From JBEDUK01 sp040414485 (GTDB lineage: Bacteria > Actinomycetota > UBA4738): a DNA stretch of 14,035 bases. This document shows, piece after piece, positions 7,549-13,369 of the stretch. A program made the translations under genes and the position numbers. The notes beneath the pieces are model-generated. The model ran no database searches, was not told where the DNA came from, and saw only the letters and a list, made by a program, of their open reading frames with translations. Each line of letters opens with the position of its first letter. Within the stretch, counting starts at the first letter, position 1. The stretch spans positions 1 through 14,035 of the forward strand of contig JBEDUK010000033.1 in NCBI GenBank assembly GCA_040414485.1, in the 5' to 3' direction.

Positions 7549-8616
7549 TCAGCCCGCCGCGCCGAACTGCTCGAGGAACCGCACGTCGCCCTCATAGAAC
7601 AGCCGAAGGTCCGGAATGCCGTAGCGAAGCATCGCCACGCGTTCGATCCCGATCCCGAAGGCGAACCCGGTGTACCGCTCGGGGTCGTAGCCGACGTTCT
7701 CCAGGACGTTCGGATGGACCATCCCCGAACCGAGCAGTTCGATCCATCCGGTGCCCTTGCACGTCCGGCAGCCGGCCCCGCCGCACAGGAAGCACGACAC
7801 CTCGGCTTCGGCGCCGGGTTCGACGAACGGGAAGAAGTCCGGATTGAGGCGGACGCGCTGGTCGGGACCGAACATCGCCCGCGCGAACTCCAACAACGTC
7901 CCTTTCAGGTCGGCGAACGTGATCCCCTCGTCTACCGCCAGGCCTTCGACCTGGTGGAAGACCGGAGAGTGCGTGGCGTCGATCGTGTCGTGCCGGTAGA
8001 CGCGGCCGGGCGCGATGACGTGGACGGGCGGCTTCTGGCGCTCCATGGTCCGGATCTGCATCGCCGAGGTCTCCGTCCGCAGCAGGAGGTCCGGCCGTCC
8101 CGGCACGTCCAGGTAGAGCGAGTCGGTGACCTTGCGCGCCGGGTGGTCCGCGGGGATGTTCAGCGCGTCGAAGTTGTAGTACTCGGTTTCGATCTCGGGT
8201 CCCTCGACCACGCGGTAGCCCATCCGCGTGAAGACCTCGACGATCTCGTCGAGGACGGCCGAGAGCGGATGGACCGAACCGGGCCGTGCGCGGCGTCCGG
8301 GAAGCGTGAGATCCACGCGATCGGCCTCGAGGAGGGCGACCTCGCGGACGGCTTCGAGCGCCCGCCGGCGCTGCTGGGCCGCCGCTTCGAGCGCCCGCCG
8401 AGCGTCGTTCGCGCGGCGGCCCACCTCCCGGCGGTCGTCCGGCCCGAGGTCGCCGAGCGATCGCTGCACCTCGGCGAACGGCGACCGGCGACCGAGCACG
8501 GTCCGCTCGACGTCCTCAAGCTCCTCGAGCGAGGGCGCTTCGGAGAGCGCGGCCCGCCCGTCGTCCTCCTGTTCCTGCAGGATGCGCAGCGCCGTCGCAC
8601 GGTCGAGGGGGGCCAT
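7549..8616 (-). CDS. pheS: Phenylalanyl-tRNA synthetase, alpha subunit
   Basis: Catalytic small subunit of phenylalanyl-tRNA synthetase (class II); it activates phenylalanine with ATP and transfers it to tRNA-Phe. The 355 residues fit. About residues 1-95 are a charged coiled-coil arm that contacts tRNA. The class II core begins at HPLSAVLDEIVEVF (116-129), followed by TSAMQIR at 183-189 and the motif 2 region GRVYRHDTIDATHSPVFHQVEG at 204-225 (two overlapping halves). Motif 3 is GIGIERVAMLRYGIPDLR at 321-338. Cysteines 275, 278, 283 and 286 (CFLCGG, then CRTC) form a C-x2-C-x4-C-x2-C cluster found in many bacterial PheS proteins and possibly binding a metal. The start is an ATG 10 bases after a TACACT -10 element with no clear ribosome site, so translation may be close to leaderless. 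A hairpin and 37 bases separate it from the methyltransferase gene upstream. Confidence 0.97.
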   Translation of the reverse strand: MAPLDRATALRILQEQEDDGRAALSEAPSLEELEDVERTVLGRRSPFAEVQRSLGDLGPDDRREVGRRANDARRALEAAAQQRRRALEAVREVALLEADRVDLTLPGRRARPGSVHPLSAVLDEIVEVFTRMGYRVVEGPEIETEYYNFDALNIPADHPARKVTDSLYLDVPGRPDLLLRTETSAMQIRTMERQKPPVHVIAPGRVYRHDTIDATHSPVFHQVEGLAVDEGITFADLKGTLLEFARAMFGPDQRVRLNPDFFPFVEPGAEAEVSCFLCGGAGCRTCKGTGWIELLGSGMVHPNVLENVGYDPERYTGFAFGIGIERVAMLRYGIPDLRLFYEGDVRFLEQFGAAG

Positions 8617-8626
8617 GGGACCGCCA

Positions 8627-8632
8627 AGTGTA
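8627..8632 (-). promoter_or_regulatory. Putative -10 element in front of pheS
   Basis: TACACT on the minus strand ends 10 bases before the pheS ATG, giving a predicted 5' leader of only a few bases. It is the same hexamer as before argF. No good -35 is visible in the GC-rich repeat upstream. It suggests that pheS-pheT can be transcribed separately from infC-rpmI-rplT. Confidence 0.4.
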
Positions 8633-8640
8633 GCGAGGTG

Positions 8641-8669
8641 CCCCGGGGCGCCCTCAGCCCCGGGGCGCC
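8641..8669 (-). repeat. Tandem 12-base repeat and hairpin across the methyltransferase stop codon
   Basis: CCCCGGGGCGCC occurs twice on the plus strand (8641-8652 and 8658-8669) with CTCAG between, overlapping the stop codon at 8654-8656. On the minus strand GGCGCCC and GGGCGCC can pair across a nine-base loop to form a seven-base-pair stem. It may be a U-less terminator or pause between the methyltransferase gene and pheS; the repeat itself is plain. Confidence 0.45.
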
Positions 8670-9490
8670 GGTCCCATGCCTGCCGCGCGCTGCCTGGCGG
8701 CCTCGAAGAGCACCACGGTGGCCGCGGCCGCCAGGTTGAGCGATTCGGCCCGCCCGCCGATCGGGATCCGCACCGTTCGGCCCGCGAGCGCGAGCGCGTC
8801 GTTCGGCAGCCCGCGGGCCTCGTTCCCGAACAGGACCACGACCCGCCCGGTCAGGTCCACGTCGTGGATCGCTTCGGCGCCGGCCGTCGACGAGGCCACG
8901 ATCGCGAACCCCCGATCGCGGAGCGTCCGGACCCCCTCCGCCAGCGGCACGTCCCGCGCCACGGGGAGATGGAACAGCGAACCGGCCGATGCGCGGACCA
9001 CCTTCGGGTTGTACAGGTCCACGCTGCCGTGCGAGAGCACCAGTCCTCCGGCGCCGGCCGCGTCGGCCGAACGGAGCACCGTCCCCAGATTTCCCGGGTC
9101 CTGGATCTCCACCAGGACGGGCACCAGGCCGACTGCTTCGGCCACCTCCGCGAGCGACACGTCCAGGTGCGCGCACACGCCCACCACGCCCTGCGGTGTG
9201 TCGGTGGTGTCGAGCGCCTCGAGCACGTGGCGCGTCACCGGGACACAGCGGACACCCCGATCGGCGGCAGCCCGAACGACCGCGGCGACGGCCGCCGGTG
9301 CGTCACCCCACTGATGGAAGATCTCGACGACGGCTGCGTCCGCTTCGAGCGCGGCCTCGACCGCGTGCGGCCCCTCGATCAGGAACCGGCGGTCGCGCTC
9401 GCGGAACTTCCGTTGCTGCAGCCTCCGCGCGGCGGCGACGCGAGCGTTCTCACGCGAGGCGATGACGGCGGATGCGGAATCGGAGGGCAC
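8654..9490 (-). CDS. SpoU/TrmH-family RNA 2'-O-methyltransferase
   Basis: SPOUT-class SAM-dependent methyltransferase, probably methylating a ribose 2'-OH in rRNA. The 278 residues hold an N-terminal L30e-like substrate-binding domain (about 8-105, with KFRERDRRFLIEGPHAVEAAL at 28-48, its first and last parts most typical) and a C-terminal knotted domain. All three SpoU motifs are present: DPGNLGTVLRSADAAG at 131-146 (Asn134 and Arg140 expected to be catalytic), VVLFGNEARGL at 218-228 (Glu224) and IPIGGRAESLNLAAAA at 242-257 (Ser250, Asn252). It starts at GTG, 24 bases after the rplT stop. The same family (TsnR-like in Mycobacterium, YsgA in Bacillus) often sits between rplT and pheS, which supports an rRNA role. 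The exact target nucleotide cannot be read from sequence, and antibiotic resistance should not be inferred from the tsnR name. Confidence 0.93.
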   Translation of the reverse strand: MPSDSASAVIASRENARVAAARRLQQRKFRERDRRFLIEGPHAVEAALEADAAVVEIFHQWGDAPAAVAAVVRAAADRGVRCVPVTRHVLEALDTTDTPQGVVGVCAHLDVSLAEVAEAVGLVPVLVEIQDPGNLGTVLRSADAAGAGGLVLSHGSVDLYNPKVVRASAGSLFHLPVARDVPLAEGVRTLRDRGFAIVASSTAGAEAIHDVDLTGRVVVLFGNEARGLPNDALALAGRTVRIPIGGRAESLNLAAAATVVLFEAARQRAAGMGPAPRG

Positions 9491-9514
9491 CAGGGCCCTG
9501 GCCGGCGGCGCCCG

Positions 9515-9916
9515 TCAGGCGGTCGCGGACTGCGGCTCGGGCCGCTGTTCGGGCTGAGGAAGCCCGAGCGCCGACCGGGCCGTGCCCGCCAGCGACGAGA
9601 AGGCGGCCGGGTCGCGCACCGCGAGATCGGCCAGCATCTTGCGGTCCAGTTCGACCCCCGCGGTCGACAGGCCGTGCATGAGCTGCGAATAGGACATGCC
9701 GTTCTGACGGGCGGCCGCGCCGATCCGGGTGATCCACAGTCGGCGGAACTGCGCCTTGCGGTCCCGGCGGTCGCGATAGGCGTACACGCCGGAGTGGATG
9801 ACCTGCTCCTTCGCAACACGGTAGCGGCGCGAGCGGGCTCCGTAGTAGCCCTTGGCCGCCGCGAGGATCTCACGGCGCTTCTTCTTCGAATGGACGCTTC
9901 GCTTGACTCTGGCCAT
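9515..9916 (-). CDS. rplT: Large ribosomal subunit protein L20
   Basis: Structural protein of the 50S subunit that binds 23S rRNA early in assembly. It starts MARVKRSVHSKKKRREIL and carries the basic N-terminal arm, the GYYGARSRRYRVAKEQV stretch and the conserved core with FRRLWITRIGAAAR and SYSQLMHGL. It has 133 residues, about ten to fifteen more than usual, owing to a tail rich in Pro, Gln and Glu after GLPQPEQ. The start was chosen at the canonical MARVKR. The same frame is open much further upstream, but that part is shadow sequence across rpmI and infC. It follows the rpmI stop by five bases, so the two are almost certainly cotranslated. In Gammaproteobacteria and Bacillus L20 represses its own operon; whether it does so here is unknown. 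Confidence 0.98.
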   Translation of the reverse strand: MARVKRSVHSKKKRREILAAAKGYYGARSRRYRVAKEQVIHSGVYAYRDRRDRKAQFRRLWITRIGAAARQNGMSYSQLMHGLSTAGVELDRKMLADLAVRDPAAFSSLAGTARSALGLPQPEQRPEPQSATA

Positions 9917-9921
9917 GGCCC

Positions 9922-10125
9922 TTAGCGTCCCTTCCCGCCGGCGAGCAGCCGCTTGATGGTCCTGGCCTCGGGACCGACCTGGGCCATGCCCTCGACCCGT
10001 CGCCGGCGGCTGCCGCTCTTCTTCGTCAGCATGTGGTTGCCCGTGGCCTTCGCGTGCAGGACCTTGCCGGTCCGGGTCACGCGGAACCGCTTCGCGGCGC
10101 CGCGGTGCGACTTCATCTTCGGCAT
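9922..10125 (-). CDS. rpmI: Large ribosomal subunit protein L35
   Basis: Small basic 50S protein of 67 residues. MPKMKSHRGAAKRFRVTRTG at the N-terminus is the family signature, followed by KATGNHMLTKKSGSRRRR. It lies between infC and rplT, the near-universal order for this operon. The ATG has a purine-rich region upstream (GAAAGGG about nine bases before the start). The 57 bases separating it from infC hold two competing hairpins. Confidence 0.98.
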   Translation of the reverse strand: MPKMKSHRGAAKRFRVTRTGKVLHAKATGNHMLTKKSGSRRRRVEGMAQVGPEARTIKRLLAGGKGR

Positions 10126-10154
10126 GGTCCCGACCCTTTCGCCCTTCGAATGAC

Positions 10155-10182
10155 ACGCCGGAGGCCGGCGTTCGCACCGGCC
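10155..10182 (-). other. Two competing hairpins between infC and rpmI
   Basis: On the minus strand GGCCGG and CCGGCC pair across an eight-base loop (10163-10182), immediately after the infC stop. Alternatively ACGCCGG and CCGGCGT pair around a three-base loop (10155-10171). The two share the CGCCGG segment and cannot form together. No U tract follows. This could be a processing site, an attenuator or a ribosomal-protein binding site; its role is not known. Confidence 0.4.
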
Positions 10183-10806
10183 CTAGGCAGTTGCGCCTTC
10201 CGCGGGAGCGCCGTTCTGCTCGGCCTGAGCCGTGCTCCCGGTGCTCGCCGCGTCTTCCTCGCCGTCCTCGGAGGCCGCGTCGGCCTTCACGGGAGCACGC
10301 TTGACGGGTGCGAACACCATGGTCATGTTCCGCCCGTCGAGCTTCGGGAAGGTGTCTACGGTACCAAGTTCCTTGAGGTCCGTCGTCAGCCGGTCCAGCA
10401 GTTTCCGGCCGAGCTCCGTGTGGGCCATCTCGCGCCCCCGGAACATGATCGTCACCTTCACCCGGGCCCCCGCCTTCAGGAACCGCTCGACGTGGCCCTT
10501 CTTCGTACCGTAGTCGTGCGTGTCGATCTTCGGCCGCATCTTGATCTCCTTGACCTCGACGCGAGCCTGCTTCTTGCGGGCCTCCTTCATGCGGACGTCC
10601 CGCTCGTACTTGAACTTCCCGTAGTCCATGATTCGGCACACGGGCGGGTTGGCCTGCGGGGCCACCTCGACGAGATCGAGGTCCTGGTCGCGTGCCCGGC
10701 GGAGCGCGTCCGGCGTGTCGACGATGCCGATCTGCGTACCGTCCTGGTCGACCAGTCGCACCTGCGGAGCGCGGATGCGGTCGTTTATGCGCGGCTCAAC
10801 GGAGAC
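10183..10806 (-). CDS. infC: Translation initiation factor IF-3, apparent GTC start
   Basis: IF-3 binds the 30S subunit, prevents premature 50S joining and checks the start codon and initiator tRNA. From 10806 the protein has 207 residues: N-domain VSVEPRINDRIRAPQVRLVD through NPPVCRIMDYGKFKYE, a basic helical linker, a C-domain with TKKGHVERFLKAGARVKVTI and FRGREMAH, and a low-complexity acidic/alanine tail of about 40 residues. The nearest standard start, GTG at 10761, would remove INDRIRAPQ, a conserved N-terminal block. An in-frame TGA lies just upstream at 10828-10830, so the true start must lie between. AGGAGG is seven bases before the GTC at 10806, making that codon the best candidate. 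Non-AUG infC starts (AUU in E. coli) are known and allow IF-3 to control itself; GTC would be a rarer variant. The gene identity is certain; the start is an inference. Confidence 0.96.
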   Translation of the reverse strand, partial: VSVEPRINDRIRAPQVRLVDQDGTQIGIVDTPDALRRARDQDLDLVEVAPQANPPVCRIMDYGKFKYERDVRMKEARKKQARVEVKEIKMRPKIDTHDYGTKKGHVERFLKAGARVKVTIMFRGREMAHTELGRKLLDRLTTDLKELGTVDTFPKLDGRNMTMVFAPVKRAPVKADAASEDGEEDAASTGSTAQAEQNGAPAEGATA

Positions 10807-10813
10807 GGGACCA

Positions 10814-10819
10814 CCTCCT
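10814..10819 (-). promoter_or_regulatory. Strong Shine-Dalgarno for infC
   Basis: AGGAGG on the minus strand lies seven bases before the GTC at 10806. It is the best ribosome-binding match in this region and decides the unusual start. A complementary CTCCT at 10842-10846 could hide it by pairing. Confidence 0.75.
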
Positions 10820-10863
10820 AGGGGTCAGTCGGTCGGATCGAAGGAGCGCGTGCCTGAGCGAGG

Positions 10864-10911
10864 TCAATCGCGGCACGTCCGGATGGTGCGCGGGGTCATC
10901 TCACCGCTCAT
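10864..10911 (-). CDS. Possible 15-codon upstream ORF in the infC leader
   Basis: ATG at 10911 opens a frame reading MSGEMTPRTIRTCRD and ends in TGA at 10864-10866, some 57 bases before the infC start. The ATG lies 11 bases after the -10 hexamer, so it would be very near the RNA 5' end and lacks room for a ribosome site. Translation, if any, would be leaderless-like. Three of 15 codons are Arg and two are in the stem of structure A. It is too short for coding statistics. It may be chance; its position over the alternative hairpins is the reason to record it. Confidence 0.25.
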   Translation of the reverse strand: MSGEMTPRTIRTCRD

Positions 10912-10922
10912 ACAGGGTGTGC

Positions 10923-10952
10923 AGTATAGGTTGCCCGAACGACACGGGTCCA
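10923..10952 (-). promoter_or_regulatory. Promoter of the infC-rpmI-rplT operon
   Basis: TATACT (10923-10928) is a near-consensus -10, and TGGACC (10947-10952) lies 18 bases upstream as a plausible -35 with four of six consensus positions. Transcription would start near 10916 and give a leader of roughly 110 bases before infC. It lies in the 276-base gap between the cold-shock gene and infC, the only AT-containing island there. This gap has no further gene that I can support. Confidence 0.65.
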
Positions 10953-11082
10953 CCACCGGCCCGCCGGCGCGTCCGGTTGAAGCGTGGCAGACGGGCGACG
11001 GGCCCGCGCACGAACGCGACGGTGCGGCGCGCGGCGCAGTGTCGACCCGGCGGTATTGCTATGAAGGTGGGTACCCGCCGCG

Positions 11083-11283
11083 CTACAGCGCGCGGACGTT
11101 CGAGGCCTGCTTCCCCTTCGGGCCGTCAACGATGTCGAACTCGACCGACTGGCCCTCTGCAAGCGTTCGATAACCATCACCAACGATGGCCGTGAAGTGC
11201 ACGAAGACATCCTCGCCATCTGGCCGCGCGATGAACCCATAGCCCTTTTCGTTGCTGAACCACTTCACTGTGCCCTGCGTCAA
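11083..11283 (-). CDS. cspA: Cold-shock domain protein (CspA family)
   Basis: Single-stranded nucleic-acid-binding protein of the CspA type, an RNA chaperone fold of five beta strands. From the TTG at 11283 it has 66 residues: MTQGTVKWFSNEKGYGFI with the aromatic RNP1 (KGYGFI, residues 13-18), RNP2 VFVHF at 26-30, and a KGKQASNVRAL end. The TTG was chosen because AAGGAGG lies six bases upstream and the protein then begins like other Csp proteins; the frame extends to 11343 but adds unlike sequence. It stands alone between ribH and infC and has its own promoter. The predicted leader is only about 45 bases, shorter than that of cold-induced E. coli cspA, so it may be constitutive; paralogue and regulation are not known. 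Confidence 0.95.
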   Translation of the reverse strand: MTQGTVKWFSNEKGYGFIARPDGEDVFVHFTAIVGDGYRTLAEGQSVEFDIVDGPKGKQASNVRAL

Positions 11284-11289
11284 CGCGTA

Positions 11290-11296
11290 CCTCCTT
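11290..11296 (-). promoter_or_regulatory. Shine-Dalgarno deciding the TTG start of cspA
   Basis: AAGGAGG on the minus strand lies six bases before the TTG at 11283, fixing the start of the 66-residue protein. Confidence 0.8.
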
Positions 11297-11333
11297 GCAC
11301 TTCCCGGCCCCCCTCCGGCCGGCGACCGCGCGG

Positions 11334-11362
11334 AGCGTAGCACGGGCCCTATTGCCCGACAA
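11334..11362 (-). promoter_or_regulatory. Promoter of cspA
   Basis: TTGTCG (11357-11362) and TACGCT (11334-11339) are separated by 17 bases, a good housekeeping-sigma match. Transcription would start near 11327, about 45 bases before the TTG start. The promoter begins 16 bases past the ribH stop, so cspA can be expressed apart from the rib operon. Confidence 0.6.
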
Positions 11363-11378
11363 TCTGAGTAAACGCTTC

Positions 11379-11930
11379 TCAGTGACGGTGTTCTCTCGGG
11401 GTGGCGCGATCCGATCGCGGCGCGCCGAACCCGTCGAGGACGCCGATCATCTCGAGCGCGGCCGTGGCCGCGTCGCGGCCCTTGTTCCCGTGGGCCCCGC
11501 CGGCACGCTCCATCGCCTGCGCGACGGTATCGGTCGTGAGGACGCCGAACGAGACGGGCACGCCAGTCGCCAGCGCCACATCCTGCAGTCCTCGCGAAGC
11601 CTCCCCGGCGACGAAGTCGAAATGGGCGGTCTCCCCGCGGATCACGGTGCCCAGCGCGATCACCGCGTCGAAGCTTCCGCCGGATGCGGCCGCCCGCGCG
11701 GCGAGCGGGAGCTCGAACGCTCCGGGCACCCAGACCACAACGATGTCGTCCTGGGACACGCCCGCCGCGGCGAGCGCGCCCGTCGCGCCGTCGACCAGGC
11801 GCTCCACGACCTCGCCGTTGAATCGGGCGGCGACGATCGCGATCCGCCGGCCGGCGCCGTCATGGTGCGGAGGGGCGGCGCTCGCGCCGCCGGGCCCGGC
11901 GTGCATGGCGGGACCCGACAGGTCGTTCAC
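11379..11930 (-). CDS. ribH: 6,7-dimethyl-8-ribityllumazine synthase
   Basis: Condenses 5-amino-6-ribitylaminouracil with 3,4-dihydroxy-2-butanone 4-phosphate, the penultimate riboflavin step; family members form pentamers or 60-subunit capsids. Conserved elements are IAIVAARFN at 30-38, PGAFELPLAARA at 69-80, the phosphate-binding GTVIRGETAHFDFVA at 94-108 with the likely catalytic His103, and FGVLTTDTVAQAMERAG at 128-144. The 183 residues exceed the usual 150-160 because of about 28 Gly/Ala/His-rich residues at the N-terminus and a polar tail. The GTG start forms a GTGA overlap with the ribBA stop, implying translational coupling. An ATG at residue 9 is an alternative that would lose the overlap. 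The final step, RibE, is encoded two genes upstream. Confidence 0.96.
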   Translation of the reverse strand: MNDLSGPAMHAGPGGASAAPPHHDGAGRRIAIVAARFNGEVVERLVDGATGALAAAGVSQDDIVVVWVPGAFELPLAARAAASGGSFDAVIALGTVIRGETAHFDFVAGEASRGLQDVALATGVPVSFGVLTTDTVAQAMERAGGAHGNKGRDAATAALEMIGVLDGFGAPRSDRATPREHRH

Positions 11931-13369
11931 GGTGAGGACAGTTCCTCCTGGACCGGTGCGACCCGCGGTGAGGCATCGTCGACCTCATTCGACGCCGGCG
12001 TCCCCTCCAGGCCACCCAGCATGTGGCCGAGCTTCTCCCGCTTCGTCACCAGGTACCGGAGGTTCTCCTCCGTCGGCGCGGTCTCCAGCGGAATGCGCTC
12101 GACGATGGACAGCCCGTAGCCCTCCAGGCCGGCGCGCTTCGCCGGGTTGTTCGTGAGCAGCCGCATGCTGCGGACCCCGAGGTCGACCAGGATCTGCGCG
12201 CCGATCCCGTAGTCGCGCGGATCGGGCGGGAAGCCGAGCTCGAGGTTCGCCTCCACGGTGTCCCGGCCGGCTTCCTGGAGCTCGTAGGCGCGGAGCTTGT
12301 GGGCCAGGCCGATCGCCCGGCCCTCGTGACCGCGGATGTAGAGCAGGACGCCGCGGCCCTCTTGGCCGATCCTGCGGAGCGCGCCTTCCAGTTGCATCCC
12401 ACAGTCGCACCTGAGCGAATGGAACACATCGCCGGTGAGGCACTCGGAATGGACACGCGTGATGACGTCGCGGCCGTCGCCGATCTCGCCCAGCACCATC
12501 GCAACGTGGACGCGTCCATCCACCGTGCTCTCATAGGCGTGGGCCCTGAACCGTCCGTACTCGGTCGGAATGGTCGCCTCGGCGACCTTCGTGATCAGGT
12601 GCTCGCGCCGCCGGCGGTGCTCGATGAGGTCGGCGATCGAGACCAGCTTCAGGCCGTGTCGCTCGGCGACGCGCCGGAGTTCGGGGAGCCGCGCCATCGT
12701 CCCGTCGGGATGCATGACCTCGCAGATCACGCCGGCGGGGGCGAGGCCCGCCAGCCGCGCGAGGTCGACCGCGGCCTCCGTGTGCCCGGCACGCTTGAGT
12801 ACGCCACCCTCGTGTGCGCGAAGCGGAAAGACGTGCCCGGGCATCTGCAGGTCGCCCGGCCCGGTCGCCGCGTCGCACACGGCTCGGATCGTCGCGGCGC
12901 GGTCGTGCGCGCTCGTGCCGGTGGTGGTCCCGGCGCGAGCGTCGATCGACACGGTGAACGCGGTGTCGTGCGACCCGGTCCGTGCCGAAACCATCAGCGG
13001 GATGCCCAGCCGGTCGAGGCGATCGCCCGTCACCGGCAGGCACACGATCCCTCGCCCGTGCGTGACCATGAAGTTGATCGCCTCGGGCGAGACCTTGTCC
13101 GCCGCCATGACGAAGTCGCCTTCGTTCTCGCGGTCGGCGTCGTCGACGACGACCACGATCCGCCCGTTTCGGATCTCCTCGATCGCCTCCTCGATGGGGT
13201 CGAACGCGGTCGCGTCGACGGGTCCGGCCTCGTCGGCAGGGATCGCGTCGGACACGTCGCCGGCCTCGGCCGCCGGGATCGTCATCATGGTCATCTCCTT
13301 CTCGTTCTCGTTGTCTGCGGTCGCCCGTTCTTTCGCCCCTGCCGGCTCACGCCGTTCGTCGCCTGTCAT
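11927..13369 (-). CDS. ribBA: Bifunctional 3,4-dihydroxy-2-butanone-4-phosphate synthase / GTP cyclohydrolase II
   Basis: Supplies both riboflavin precursors: the N-terminal half converts ribulose 5-phosphate to dihydroxybutanone phosphate, the C-terminal half opens GTP. The RibB part has DDADRENEGDFVMAAD at 76-91 with the acidic metal site, MPGHVFPLRA at 176-185 and RAGHTEAAVDLARLAG at 193-208. The RibA part has VHSECLTGDVFHSLRCDCG at 306-324 with zinc cysteines 310, 321 and 323, then RGHEGRAIGL at 346-355 and LLTNNPAKRAGLEGYGL at 404-420. Both halves look active. The ATG at 13369 overlaps the ribE stop as ATGA and gives 480 residues, but about 55 residues precede the RibB domain and are acidic and low in complexity. 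A second ATG at 13288 has AAGGAG six bases upstream and would give 453 residues; either may be used. Confidence 0.97.
   Translation of the reverse strand: MTGDERREPAGAKERATADNENEKEMTMMTIPAAEAGDVSDAIPADEAGPVDATAFDPIEEAIEEIRNGRIVVVVDDADRENEGDFVMAADKVSPEAINFMVTHGRGIVCLPVTGDRLDRLGIPLMVSARTGSHDTAFTVSIDARAGTTTGTSAHDRAATIRAVCDAATGPGDLQMPGHVFPLRAHEGGVLKRAGHTEAAVDLARLAGLAPAGVICEVMHPDGTMARLPELRRVAERHGLKLVSIADLIEHRRRREHLITKVAEATIPTEYGRFRAHAYESTVDGRVHVAMVLGEIGDGRDVITRVHSECLTGDVFHSLRCDCGMQLEGALRRIGQEGRGVLLYIRGHEGRAIGLAHKLRAYELQEAGRDTVEANLELGFPPDPRDYGIGAQILVDLGVRSMRLLTNNPAKRAGLEGYGLSIVERIPLETAPTEENLRYLVTKREKLGHMLGGLEGTPASNEVDDASPRVAPVQEELSSP
13295..13300 (-). promoter_or_regulatory. Internal Shine-Dalgarno for an alternative ribBA start
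   Basis: AAGGAG on the minus strand lies six bases before the ATG at 13288. It is as good as the GAGGG before the ATG at 13369, so the start of ribBA is ambiguous by 27 codons. Confidence 0.45.

Larger units (their letters stand above)
10807..10916 (-). promoter_or_regulatory. Structured infC leader with upstream ORF and alternative hairpins
   Basis: The predicted leader holds several linked elements. Structure A: TGAGCG (10905-10910) pairs with CGCTCA (10855-10860) and encloses a hairpin of CGCGCAC (10886-10892) with GTGCCGCG (10869-10876, one bulge). Structure B: CGTGCC (10872-10877) pairs with GGCACG (10849-10854). B reuses the 3' arm of the inner hairpin of A, so the two exclude each other. 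Downstream, CTCCT (10842-10846) can pair with AGGAG of the infC ribosome site. A 15-codon ORF lies over structure A. This layout resembles translational attenuation, but no conservation data are available and GC-rich sequence pairs easily. Confidence 0.4.

Noticed and set aside
8228..9925. A 565-codon open frame on the plus strand
   Set aside because: It lies antisense to pheS, the methyltransferase gene and rplT, is rich in Arg/Pro/Ser and has no recognisable motif. Long antisense frames are normal in GC-rich DNA.
9917..10639. Extension of the rplT frame upstream to 10639
   Set aside because: L20 begins MARVKR at 9916; the longer frame is a shadow across rpmI and infC.
11083..11105. CCGCGC/GCGCGG stem at the end of cspA as a terminator
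   Set aside because: Six base pairs that include the last codons and stop, with no U tract; indistinguishable from GC-rich coding sequence.
11364..11382. CTGAG/CTCAG inverted repeat at the ribH stop as terminator or operator
   Set aside because: Only five base pairs with a nine-base loop and no U tract; it lies just upstream of the cspA promoter but is too weak to claim.
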